Source: Candidatus Melainabacteria bacterium (GTDB taxonomy: Bacteria > Cyanobacteriota > Vampirovibrionia > Obscuribacterales > Obscuribacteraceae). From it: a stretch of DNA of 64,000 nucleotides. Below the pieces are notes generated by a model. The model searched no databases and was not told the origin of the DNA. It worked only from the letters and a program-made list of their open reading frames with translations. Below are positions 18,036 through 26,659 of this stretch, piece by piece. The translations under genes and the position numbers were made by a program. The stretch covers positions 248,001-312,000 of the forward strand of contig JADJWK010000002.1 of NCBI GenBank assembly GCA_016716405.1. The letters are read 5' to 3'. The number at the start of each line of letters is the position of its first letter. Within the stretch, counting starts at the first letter, position 1.

Positions 18036-18038
18036 AGA

Positions 18039-20249
18039 TCAGGGTTTCCAGTCTTCGAGCTCGTCGATCACTTTGAGGCTCTCCGAGGCAGTGAGCACTG
18101 TCAGCAAAGGCCGATCGCGCTTGAGCCTGGCGACCCCCTTGCGAGTCACTTTGTCGCATCCGGTCAGATCAAGAATCCGAAGCGCACGGCAGTTGCCGAG
18201 CCTGGCCAGACCAATGTCTGTGATATCACAGTTCTTCAAATCCAGCCGGGTCAGTCGCTCCAGATTTCCGAGCTTCTCGAGATGCTCGTCGCCAATGGGC
18301 AGATCGTTGAGCCTGAGGTCGGTCAAATTCTCGAGACGGGCCGCGATGGGTACGATGTCGCCGCTCAAACAAGTACCGCTCAGATCGAGAAATTCCAGAT
18401 CCGGTTTTTTATCCCTCAGAATCTCGATGTCTTCCTTCTTGAGATTCTTCGAGTTGTAGAAGCTCAAACCTCTGAGGCTCTTGACGGCGCAGAGAGCCTC
18501 GACGGCTCCTTCGGGCACCGGCATGACCAGGCAATCCACATGTCTGAGAGCGGGCAGGGCCGACAGATAACCGAACCCCCGGGCCGTGAGTTTGCTGGTC
18601 ATACAGATTCTCAGGACCTCGAGGGTCTTGATCCGGCTTATGCAGCGCATTCCTTCGTCATTGAAAGCGGTGCTCTGCATCTCGATGACTTCCACAGGAT
18701 CGTTCTCGAGATGTTTGAAGCCCTCGCCGGTGACAAGGTCGGTGAATGTGATACCGATGGCGCGCCGATCGTTTTTCTCGCGCAGCTCAGCGAAATCGGC
18801 GTCGGTCACAGATGTCCCGGACATCCAGCGGTCGCCGAAATCGCCCCGGCTTCTCTGCCATTTGACAGCCGAGACTACGCCGATGGCGTCCTTGAGGTTC
18901 GGAGGATCTCTCTCCACGGGTCTGGTCAGATTGGCGGCAGGCTGCTCGCCGGGGCGGGAGAGGGTGAGAATTATAAAAGAAGAGACCAGCAGCAAGGCTG
19001 TCATGAAAACCAGGATCAGGAGCCTTCTGCTTTTCGGCGGCCCGGCCGCCGGCGCTATCTCCGCCGGTGGTGGCGGCTCCGGGGCGTGCGCGGCGGCAAT
19101 CTCGGCAATCGCTTCTTTCAGGGCGGCGGTGCTCTTGAATCGCTTTTCTCGATCTTTTTCCAGGCAGGCGGCCACTACTTCTTTGAGACCGGCAGGAAAA
19201 TTGCTGGTGCTGTCCACATCATCAATTGCCGGCGCCGGCTCCCGGTCGTGCATGGTCAGGAGCTCCAGGGGCGTTCCGGCGATAAACGGGGGTCTGCCGG
19301 TGAGGGCCTCGAAGAGAACGCAGCCCACCGAATAGACTTCGCAAGCCTCGTCGAAAGCTTCCCCTCGGGCAATATCCGGGCTCATATAAGCGGGGGTCCC
19401 CGCCACTATACGGCTCTGACTCTCGCTATCGAGCATCTCCTTTTTCAGGGCTCCGACACCGAAGTCGATCAGCCTGACCTCGAGCCCGCCGGTCTGGTCC
19501 AGGGCGAAAAGAATATTGCTGGGCTTGACATCGCGGTGGAAAAGACCCTGACTGTGCGAGCAGGTCAGGGCCTCGGCGATCTTCATGAAAATCCTCAGGC
19601 TGAGAGCCGGGTCGACAGTCCTCTCTTTGATCGCCCGGTCCAGGCTCTGGCCCGGGAAGTATTCCATCACCATGAATGGACTGCTGCCGCCGGTGATGCC
19701 GAAGTCGAGCACCCTCACTATGGAGGGATGAACGAGCTGGCTGGTGTTCCGGGCTTCCTGCTGGAAAGCGATGATCTGCTCCGGGCTGAGGTTGTGGAGG
19801 ATCTTGATCGCGACCTTTTTATTGAGCAGCCGGTCGCGGCAGAGATAGACCGTGCCGCTGGCGCCTCTGCCGAGAAGGCTGAGGGGCGCGTAACGCTGGT
19901 AGGGAAAGATCTCCCGATCCAGTTCGAGCTCCGGTATCGGCTCTTCTTCCGGCTCAATCCCAGGTTCGGCTTCTCGAGAATCGGTCGCCGGCGGCGGCCC
20001 GGCGCTCCGGGGAAGGGGGCTGGCACAGGAGCAGAGGTCTGCTCGAAAGATCCACTGGGTGAGAGTCCCCGGCCTGCCTTCTTCGATATGCTTGCCGCAG
20101 TGACCGCAGATATTGAGCCCGGTGTCCGGCTGGGCTTCTTCCCTGGCGACATTGCAGGTGCAGACCATGATCCACTGGGTGAGCCGGCCCGAGCCGGCCT
20201 TCTCCAGCGGGAGCTGACATTTGGGGCAGATATCTGGCTCGTGGCTCAA
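18039..20249 (-). CDS. Receptor-type Ser/Thr kinase: double zinc ribbon, kinase, TM helix, leucine-rich repeats
   Basis: 736 aa. The start is TTG 20249: an in-frame stop lies four codons upstream, and later starts would lose the first zinc site. Residues 8-32 and 48-75 are two CxxC...CxC ribbons, each with a xLTQWI motif. The kinase (about 120-385) is complete: GRGASG, Lys149, HRDVKPSN (Asp240), DFG 262-264, GTPAYMSP. A TM helix lies at 409-431 and leucine-rich repeats fill about 480-736, outside the membrane. The likely role is sensing through the LRR face and phosphorylating cytosolic targets. It starts 28 bp after nuoM on the same strand, so shared transcription is likely. Its paralog lies at 52488. 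Confidence 0.9.
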   Translation of the reverse strand: MSHEPDICPKCQLPLEKAGSGRLTQWIMVCTCNVAREEAQPDTGLNICGHCGKHIEEGRPGTLTQWIFRADLCSCASPLPRSAGPPPATDSREAEPGIEPEEEPIPELELDREIFPYQRYAPLSLLGRGASGTVYLCRDRLLNKKVAIKILHNLSPEQIIAFQQEARNTSQLVHPSIVRVLDFGITGGSSPFMVMEYFPGQSLDRAIKERTVDPALSLRIFMKIAEALTCSHSQGLFHRDVKPSNILFALDQTGGLEVRLIDFGVGALKKEMLDSESQSRIVAGTPAYMSPDIARGEAFDEACEVYSVGCVLFEALTGRPPFIAGTPLELLTMHDREPAPAIDDVDSTSNFPAGLKEVVAACLEKDREKRFKSTAALKEAIAEIAAAHAPEPPPPAEIAPAAGPPKSRRLLILVFMTALLLVSSFIILTLSRPGEQPAANLTRPVERDPPNLKDAIGVVSAVKWQRSRGDFGDRWMSGTSVTDADFAELREKNDRRAIGITFTDLVTGEGFKHLENDPVEVIEMQSTAFNDEGMRCISRIKTLEVLRICMTSKLTARGFGYLSALPALRHVDCLVMPVPEGAVEALCAVKSLRGLSFYNSKNLKKEDIEILRDKKPDLEFLDLSGTCLSGDIVPIAARLENLTDLRLNDLPIGDEHLEKLGNLERLTRLDLKNCDITDIGLARLGNCRALRILDLTGCDKVTRKGVARLKRDRPLLTVLTASESLKVIDELEDWKP

Positions 20250-20277
20250 ATGTGTTCGGGTCCCTCAGGGACCTGAA

Positions 20278-21834
20278 TTATATATCCTGATTGAAGCTGA
20301 TATGGCTCCGGCTCAGAATGCTGTCGGTGATCCGGTCGCCTACCCGGCTGTAGATATTGCTGAGCCAGAGAGGGTATACGCCGAAGGCCAGAATCAGCAA
20401 GCTCAAACAGGTTGCCACGAGTTTTTCGGTGCCGGTGGCATCGTAGAGATGACCTTTCCACTTTTCCTGCTCGGGCCCGTAGAAAAGTCGTTTCAGGAGC
20501 CAGAGCATATAGCCGGCGGTAAGCACCACTCCCAGAGCCGCTGCATAGGTCCAGCCCCTGACGAAGTCTCCGGTGAGAGGCCAGTAAGCCAGGGGGGAGG
20601 TGATCGCTCCGTAGAAGACCGTCACTTCGCCGACGAATCCGGAAAGAGCGGGCAGACCGAGGTTAGCCATGGTGCCGAACATCCAGAAATAGAAAAGGAC
20701 CGGCATCTTGAACGCGAGACCGCCGCCGATCTCCGGTAAGAGCCTGGTATGGCAACGCTCGTAGACCGTGCCGACCAGGAAGAAGAGCAGGGCCGAGATG
20801 AAGCCGTGGCTCAGCATCTGGAAGATTGCGCCGTTTACCGCCGTATTGGATAGACAGCCGATTCCCAGAAGGATGAAGCCCATGTGGCTGACGCTGGAGA
20901 ACGCGATGATGCGTTTCATGTCTTTCTGCACCAGGCAGGCGATCGCTCCCCAGAGAATATTGATCGCTCCCAGTGCCACCACGCCCTGTCCGTACTCCAC
21001 GAAAAATGCCGGGAAGAATCCCATGCATATACGAACGAGACCGTAGGAGCCCATCTTGAGGAGCAGCCCGGCAAGGATCATTGATATCGGTGTCGGTGCC
21101 TCGACGTGGGCGTCGGGAAGCCAGGTATGAAAAGGTACGGAGGGAAGCTTGATAATGAAAGAGAGAAAGAAAGCCAGGCAGGCGATACTCTGGGCTGCCG
21201 CCGGCAACTGGTTGGCGCTGGTGGACAGGAGTCCCATATCGAAGGTCGCCGCGGTCGGGTCGATCATACCGAGCTGAACATAGGTATAAAGCAGACCGGC
21301 AAGCATGATCACGCCGCCGAAAAACGTGTAGAGCAAGAACTTCATTGCCGCGTAGCCGCGTTTGGGCCCGCCCCAGATGGCGATCAAGAAGTACATCGGT
21401 ACCAGCTCGAGCTCGTACATGACGAAGAACTGAACGAGGTTTTGCGAAACGAACACCCCCAGCACCGAGAAGGTGAGGAGCATCACCAGGCTGTAATAGA
21501 GCTTGCCGCGCTTGGTGATGGTGTAGCTGGCGAGCACCGCCATGAGGGTCACCACGGTGGTGAGCAGGACCATTGAGAGGCTCAGCCCGTCGACTCCGAT
21601 GTTGTAGGAGATCTGCACCGGCGTCGTGATCCAGGGCTGAATGGTGACGAATTGCATGCCGCTGGTGGACGAGTCGAACTTGCTCCAGAGGAAAAGCGAT
21701 AGACCGAGCATCGCCAGACAGAAGCCTATGGCTGCTCCCCGGGCGTCTTTGTCCGTGGGCACCAGAGGGATGATCAGGGAGGCTATCAGGGGTAGGGCGA
21801 GTAGTAAATTGAGGATGAAGGTGGGGTCGTTCAC
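20278..21834 (-). CDS. nuoM: NADH-quinone oxidoreductase subunit M
   Basis: 518 aa from GTG 21834, which has AGAGG 6 nt upstream. A polytopic antiporter-type complex I subunit with about 14 membrane helices. Family marks include the Glu in FFVMYELELVP, the Lys in FIIKLPSVPFHTWLPDAH, and IAFSSVSHMGF. It pumps protons in the membrane arm of complex I, or of a ferredoxin-fed variant. Unusually it diverges from nuoL, and a receptor kinase gene follows it. A candidate promoter lies at 21890-21919. Confidence 0.95.
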   Translation of the reverse strand: MNDPTFILNLLLALPLIASLIIPLVPTDKDARGAAIGFCLAMLGLSLFLWSKFDSSTSGMQFVTIQPWITTPVQISYNIGVDGLSLSMVLLTTVVTLMAVLASYTITKRGKLYYSLVMLLTFSVLGVFVSQNLVQFFVMYELELVPMYFLIAIWGGPKRGYAAMKFLLYTFFGGVIMLAGLLYTYVQLGMIDPTAATFDMGLLSTSANQLPAAAQSIACLAFFLSFIIKLPSVPFHTWLPDAHVEAPTPISMILAGLLLKMGSYGLVRICMGFFPAFFVEYGQGVVALGAINILWGAIACLVQKDMKRIIAFSSVSHMGFILLGIGCLSNTAVNGAIFQMLSHGFISALLFFLVGTVYERCHTRLLPEIGGGLAFKMPVLFYFWMFGTMANLGLPALSGFVGEVTVFYGAITSPLAYWPLTGDFVRGWTYAAALGVVLTAGYMLWLLKRLFYGPEQEKWKGHLYDATGTEKLVATCLSLLILAFGVYPLWLSNIYSRVGDRITDSILSRSHISFNQDI

Positions 21835-21889
21835 GGTTGCCTCTGCTTGCGCTGATACTGCATGGAACTTTCTTGCAAATGCGCTCCAC

Positions 21890-21919
21890 AGTATATAAGG
21901 ACGCCCGGTGCTCTGCCAG
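21890..21919 (-). promoter_or_regulatory. Candidate promoter of nuoM
   Basis: On the minus strand TATACT (21895-21890) stands 18 bp from CTGGCA (21919-21914), four of six matches to the -35 consensus. It is well placed, about 60 bp upstream of the nuoM GTG. Seen in sequence only. Confidence 0.4.
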
Positions 21920-21934
21920 CGAAAAAGGTAGTAA

Positions 21935-22108
21935 ATGTGCCTGTTTGAAGAATTATTGAAAAGAAAAATCTTTTCACCAGTTCATGTCAAGGGAGTGTCG
22001 GCCGGTCAGGAGATGCCGTCCGGCTTGCCTTCCAACAAGATGTCCGGAAAGGGGCCCGACGAGCTCTTGGAAGCGCCCGGCGGTGCCGAGATCGCCTTTG
22101 AGTTATAG
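21935..22108 (+). CDS. Possible 57-aa small protein upstream of nuoL
   Basis: ATG 21935 opens a 57-codon frame ending in TAG at 22106-22108, 38 bp before nuoL. An AAGG sequence lies 6 nt upstream of the ATG. The first third is AT rich and lysine rich; the last two thirds use G/C in third positions as real genes here do. The protein begins MCLFEELLKRK and ends AEIAFEL, with no membrane segment or known motif. It could be a real small gene or a translated leader for nuoL, or chance. Confidence 0.35.
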   Translation: MCLFEELLKRKIFSPVHVKGVSAGQEMPSGLPSNKMSGKGPDELLEAPGGAEIAFEL

Positions 22109-22146
22109 TATTCACGACCTGACAAATTCTGGAGAGCCTTCCTTAG

Positions 22147-24171
22147 ATGAGCCCCGACTTACTAAAAGCCTGTGTCGAGAGTGCCTGGATGATTGTGGCG
22201 CTGCCCTTCTTTGCGGGCTTCGCGATCATCACCTGTTTCCTTTTCGGGGGCATCGAGCTCGGTCAGAAGCGAGCTTTCAAGACCACGGCGATGCTCCTTT
22301 CCGTGGGCGCAGTCACCGCCGGTTTCGTTCATTCGCTGCTCATCGTTCAAGCCCTGGTGCACGACCCTTCGCTCTCCGGATACCAGCAGAACTTCAACTG
22401 GTTCACTTGCGCTCAGTTCAAGCTGTCGGTGGGGGTCATCGTTGACAACCTCGCAGCGATGATGCTGGTGGTGGTGACTACTGTCTCGATGCTGGTGCAG
22501 ATCTACACCCATGGCTATATGCGGGACGACCCCGGCTATGCCAGGTTCTATTCCTACCTTTCGCTGTTCACCGGCTCCATGCTCGGTCTGGTCGTTTCCA
22601 CCAACCTTTTCCAGATGTACGGCTTCTGGGAGCTAGTCGGTGTTTGCAGTTATTTCCTTATTGGTTTCTGGTGGTACAAGAACTCCGCCGCCGAAGCCTG
22701 TCTCAAGGCTTTCGTGGTCAACCGCGTCGGTGACTTCGGATTTCTGGTCGGGATCCTATTATTGTTGTTCGTCACCCGGGATTTCTGGGAAGGCGGCACC
22801 CTGCTCGCTTTCGTCAGCCAGCCGGGGCTCGCCGGCACCGATATCGCCGGTGCTCTGAAACTCGCCATCGAGAACAACAAGCTCGCCCCGGATCCCGGCT
22901 TCATGATGACCCTCATCGCCCTGATGATCTTCATGGGTCCCATGGCCAAGTCCGCCCAGGTGCCGCTGCACGTCTGGCTCCCGGACGCCATGGAAGGTCC
23001 GACGCCGATCTCGGCTCTCATCCACGCCGCCACCATGGTGGCAGCCGGAATCTATCTGGTCGCCAGAGCCTATCCTCTCTTCCTGGCTCCGGACGGCTCC
23101 ACCCAGAGCACCGCTCTCATGGTGGTAGCCTGCGTCGGCACCCTCACCGCCTTCATGGCAGCCACCATCGCTCTCACTCAGTACGATATCAAGCGAGTCC
23201 TGGCCTGGTCGACCTGCTCGCAGCTCGGCTATATGTTTGTCGGTCTGGGTGTGGGAGCTTACTCGGCAGGTCTATTCCACCTTCTCACCCATGCTTTCTT
23301 CAAGGCCATGCTCTTCCTCTGCAGCGGTGCCGTGATCATCGGTTTGCACCACGAGCAGGACATCAGGAAGATGGGCGGTCTCAGCAAGCATATGTGGGCC
23401 ACCAATCTCTGCTTTCTGATCGGCTGTCTCTCCATCTCTGGTTTGCCGCCTTTCAGCGGATTTTTCTCCAAGGACGAGATCGTCGGCGCCGCTCTCGCTT
23501 TCAACCCGATAATCGGCTGGATTCTCATCTTCACCGCCGGTCTCACGGCTTTCTACATGTTCCGTCTCTATTTCCTGGTCTTCACCGGCGAGTATCGCGG
23601 GCACGGCAAACCTCATGACGTCTCGCCGGCTATGTATGTGCCGCTTCTCGCTCTGGCGGTTCCTTCCATCGGTGTGGGCTACATGCTCGGCTTCAACCAG
23701 CTATCGTTTTTCGGTGGCGTAGAGGCGGCCAACGCTTTCGGCTCTTTCGTCTATTTCGGGCACCCGCATCAGGAAGTGGTCAATCTAACCACCGTGGGAA
23801 TATCAGTGGCTGCTGCCGCTATCGGTATATTCTTCGCCTATGCGCTTTATGTCGCCAAGATGTGGGATTTCAACAAGGCTATCGTCGAAGGTCAGGGCTT
23901 CCTCTACAAGTTCTCGTACAACAAATGGTACTGGGATCACCTCTATCTCTGGCTGGTCAACAAAGTCATCCTCCCTGCCTACAAGAGCGTCTGGAACGCT
24001 CTTGACGCGGTCTTCATCGACCAGGGTCTGGTGGAAGGCTCGAGCCTGGTGACCATCGCCTCGGGCGAAATACTGAGATACACCCAGACCGGCAGAGGTC
24101 AGTACTACGCACTGGTGATCTTCTTCTGGGTCGCCGCTCTTACCTGGCTGGCTTTCTGTATCTGTCCCTGA
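22147..24171 (+). CDS. nuoL: NADH-quinone oxidoreductase subunit L
   Basis: 674 aa; GGAGAG lies 10 nt before ATG 22147. A polytopic antiporter-like subunit with the NuoL marks: the Glu in YGFWELVGVCSY, AFVVNRVGD, AQVPLHVWLPDAMEGPTP, SALIHAATMVAAG, and a long C-terminal part with the lateral helix region. It forms the distal proton channel of complex I. nuoM is on the other strand, back to back. The other nuo genes are not in the window, so the complex is encoded at dispersed sites or beyond this window. Confidence 0.95.
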   Translation: MSPDLLKACVESAWMIVALPFFAGFAIITCFLFGGIELGQKRAFKTTAMLLSVGAVTAGFVHSLLIVQALVHDPSLSGYQQNFNWFTCAQFKLSVGVIVDNLAAMMLVVVTTVSMLVQIYTHGYMRDDPGYARFYSYLSLFTGSMLGLVVSTNLFQMYGFWELVGVCSYFLIGFWWYKNSAAEACLKAFVVNRVGDFGFLVGILLLLFVTRDFWEGGTLLAFVSQPGLAGTDIAGALKLAIENNKLAPDPGFMMTLIALMIFMGPMAKSAQVPLHVWLPDAMEGPTPISALIHAATMVAAGIYLVARAYPLFLAPDGSTQSTALMVVACVGTLTAFMAATIALTQYDIKRVLAWSTCSQLGYMFVGLGVGAYSAGLFHLLTHAFFKAMLFLCSGAVIIGLHHEQDIRKMGGLSKHMWATNLCFLIGCLSISGLPPFSGFFSKDEIVGAALAFNPIIGWILIFTAGLTAFYMFRLYFLVFTGEYRGHGKPHDVSPAMYVPLLALAVPSIGVGYMLGFNQLSFFGGVEAANAFGSFVYFGHPHQEVVNLTTVGISVAAAAIGIFFAYALYVAKMWDFNKAIVEGQGFLYKFSYNKWYWDHLYLWLVNKVILPAYKSVWNALDAVFIDQGLVEGSSLVTIASGEILRYTQTGRGQYYALVIFFWVAALTWLAFCICP

Positions 24172-24202
24172 TCTTAGCTGAGCGATATTCGGAGAGGAAT
24201 TT

Positions 24203-24445
24203 ATGTCTGCCAATCATGAAGAACACGGGCACGATCACGTACCGGCGGTGGCCACCGAGATCGTGGACGAGAAGAGCCCTGAGGACATGCTTCTGGTAGC
24301 CCTGGCTACATTCTGTCTCCTGGCTCTGATGATCTGTTTCGGCGACTGGATGACCGGTGTCGCGGTTCCTTCCGGCGGCGGGCACGGACATGAAGCCGTG
24401 CACCCGGGGACCGGACACGAGACCGGCTCCGAAGCCTCTCATTAA
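24203..24445 (+). CDS. Small His-rich single-pass membrane protein
   Basis: 80 aa with AGAGGA close upstream of the ATG, 31 bp after nuoL, so probably in its operon. The N-terminus is EEHGHDH, a single helix (LLVALATFCLLALMI) spans residues 30-45, and the C-terminus has GGGHGHEAVHPGTGHET. His clusters on both sides of the membrane suggest metal binding or a small accessory subunit of the respiratory complex (inference). No family recognised. Confidence 0.7.
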   Translation: MSANHEEHGHDHVPAVATEIVDEKSPEDMLLVALATFCLLALMICFGDWMTGVAVPSGGGHGHEAVHPGTGHETGSEASH

Positions 24446-24642
24446 CATAGATACAGTAAGTTTTGTTGCCTGTTTCCGGCTCTGTAATGTCTACCCTTGC
24501 CATCTCGCTGGGCTTGTGTGATATCGTATTCGCCTGTGCTTGCACTGAGGTCAGAGCCAGTGTCGTTGGGCCCGGAAACCCCGGTACGGTTTTGCCAGCC
24601 ACACTTTTGATTGGTCTATTTAATTGAGAGGGGATACACCTA
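24446..24642. promoter_or_regulatory. Leader region before korA
   Basis: 197 bp with no convincing gene; a 46-codon frame from 24487 lacks a ribosome site. It presumably holds the korA promoter. GAGAGGGG at 24626-24633 precedes the korA ATG by 9 nt. Confidence 0.4.
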
Positions 24643-26637
24643 ATGCACGAAGTCACGATTGGTATTGCAGGTGCCGCCGGAGACGGTCTCGATAAATCCG
24701 GGGACACTCTGGCAAGATCCTGCGGAAGGCTGGGACTTCACGTATATGCCTATAACAGCTATCAGTCCATCATCCGCGGCGGCCATATCTGGTTGAGAGT
24801 GCGGATTGGCGACGAGAAAGTCTATAACCACGGCGACAAGCTCGATGTGGTCATCGCCCTCAACCAGGACTCCATCGAGAGACACGCCCGGGAAGTCGAT
24901 GAAGGCGGCGTTGTCATCTTCAATGCCGATCGCATCAAGTGCGAAGAGAGCCTGGTGAGAAAGGGCGTCACCATCATGGGTATCCCCATGAAAGACGTGA
25001 CCGCCCCGGTGGCCGAGAAATACGGTCCGGTCAAACCGATCATGCAGAACACCGTTGCTATCGGTGCTGTCGCTTATCTCGCCGGTCTCGGCCTCGAAGA
25101 ACCATCCTCGGTGCTCACCGACACCTTCTCGCACAAGGGTCAGGAAGTCATCGACTTCAACGTCGCCCTTCTCGAAGCCGGCTACAACTACGCCAAAGAG
25201 AATGCCAAGCCCCTGGTGGACAAATGGAGCGCCGACAAGAAGCGTCGTCCTTTCATCACCGGCAACGAAGCCATCGCTCTGGGCGCTTATGCAGCCGGCT
25301 GCAAATTCTATTCGGCTTATCCCATGACCCCGGCATCCACCATCCTTCACTGGATGGCAGGCCATGCCAAGGAAACCGGCATCCTCGTCAAGCAGTGCGA
25401 AGACGAGCTCTCGGTGGTCAATATGGCTATCGGCGCCGGTCTCGGCGGGGTGCGCTCCATGTGCGCCACAGCCGGCGGCGGCTTCGCCCTGATGACCGAA
25501 GCGGTCGGTATGGCAGGAATCATGGAAGTGCCAGTGGTGATCGTCGAGGTGCAAAGAGGTGGTCCTTCCACCGGTCTTCCCACCAAGACCGAGCAAGCCG
25601 ACCTCTTCCAGGTCTTCGGTGCCTCTCAGGGCGAGTTCCCGCGCCTGATCGTCGCCCCTCGCGACATCGCCGACGCCTACCAGTCCACGGTGGACGCTTT
25701 CAACTACGCTGACAAATATCAGCTTCCGGTTCTGATGATGTCCGACCTGCTCCTCTCCGAGCACCCCGAGACCGTCGATCCCGAAGCATTCAATCCCGAT
25801 GTCAAAATCGACCGCGGCGAGATCGTCAAAGAGTGGAAAGAAAGCCAGGGCAAATACAAACGCTTCCGCTTCACCGAATCCGGTATCTCTCCCCGCGCTC
25901 TTCCCGGCACCGCCAATGCCTGCTATACGTCAGGCAGCGACGATCACGACGAGGAGGGCATCCTCATCTCCGATATGTTCACGGCTCCGCCGGTGCGCCG
26001 CAAGAGCATGGAGAAGCGCATGAAGAAGGTGGAGAACCTTCTCAAAGAGCTGCCCGCTCCGGTCCTCGAAGGTCCCGCCGACGCCGAGCTGACCCTGGTC
26101 ACCTGGGGCTCTACTTCCGGTGTCGTTCGCGAAGCCGCCGAGCTTCTCACCAGAGCCGGTACCAAGACCAATTTCCTGGTGATCAAATATATCGCTCCTT
26201 TCCACAGCAAAGAAGTGAGCGAAATCCTCGCTAAATGCAAGAAGAAGATCTCGGTGGAGGTCAACTTCACCTCGGTGATGGCGCAGTTCATCAAGATGCA
26301 GACCGGGGTGAGCATGGACGGACATATCACCAAGTACGACGGTGAGCCCCCGGAGCCGCTCTATGTGGTCGAGCACGCCCGGCGTATTCTCAAAGGCGAT
26401 GATATCGATCTCGATGTCAGCGAAGAGGAAGCCCGGGAGTTCGTCTATCACTATCTGCGCACTCACAATGGCGAGAAGCTGAGACCGGTCAAGGTCATTA
26501 AAGAAGCCAAGAACGGTTACGGCGAGCCTGTCTGGAACGTCGAGCTGGCGGAGCGATTCACCGGCAAGCAGGGCGGCTCCATGAAGATTGGCGTCAAGAC
26601 CGGTTCTACCTACGAATTCAACAAAGCAGCCGAATAG
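24643..26637 (+). CDS. korA: 2-oxoacid:acceptor oxidoreductase, fused gamma-alpha subunit (KorA type)
   Basis: 664 aa. Residues 1-190 are the gamma domain (GAAGDGLDKSGDTLA, then SIIRGGHIWLRVR). The alpha (pyrimidine-binding) domain follows from about residue 200, with YPMTPAS, the ECD-like EDELSVVNMAIGAG and GGPSTGLPTKTEQAD. With KorB it oxidises a 2-oxoacid, most likely 2-oxoglutarate, to the acyl-CoA and passes electrons to ferredoxin. The fused gamma-alpha form plus a separate beta is the usual two-subunit KGOR. Pyruvate or branched 2-oxoacids cannot be excluded. korB follows after 22 bp. Confidence 0.92.
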   Translation: MHEVTIGIAGAAGDGLDKSGDTLARSCGRLGLHVYAYNSYQSIIRGGHIWLRVRIGDEKVYNHGDKLDVVIALNQDSIERHAREVDEGGVVIFNADRIKCEESLVRKGVTIMGIPMKDVTAPVAEKYGPVKPIMQNTVAIGAVAYLAGLGLEEPSSVLTDTFSHKGQEVIDFNVALLEAGYNYAKENAKPLVDKWSADKKRRPFITGNEAIALGAYAAGCKFYSAYPMTPASTILHWMAGHAKETGILVKQCEDELSVVNMAIGAGLGGVRSMCATAGGGFALMTEAVGMAGIMEVPVVIVEVQRGGPSTGLPTKTEQADLFQVFGASQGEFPRLIVAPRDIADAYQSTVDAFNYADKYQLPVLMMSDLLLSEHPETVDPEAFNPDVKIDRGEIVKEWKESQGKYKRFRFTESGISPRALPGTANACYTSGSDDHDEEGILISDMFTAPPVRRKSMEKRMKKVENLLKELPAPVLEGPADAELTLVTWGSTSGVVREAAELLTRAGTKTNFLVIKYIAPFHSKEVSEILAKCKKKISVEVNFTSVMAQFIKMQTGVSMDGHITKYDGEPPEPLYVVEHARRILKGDDIDLDVSEEEAREFVYHYLRTHNGEKLRPVKVIKEAKNGYGEPVWNVELAERFTGKQGGSMKIGVKTGSTYEFNKAAE

Positions 26638-26659
26638 CTATTTACAGGGGATAAATTCA

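Noticed and set aside
18282..20276. 664-codon open frame antisense to the receptor kinase
   Set aside because: The minus-strand kinase has all catalytic motifs; the antisense reading has none.
24487..24627. 46-codon frame in the korA leader
   Set aside because: No ribosome site and atypical composition; more likely untranslated leader.
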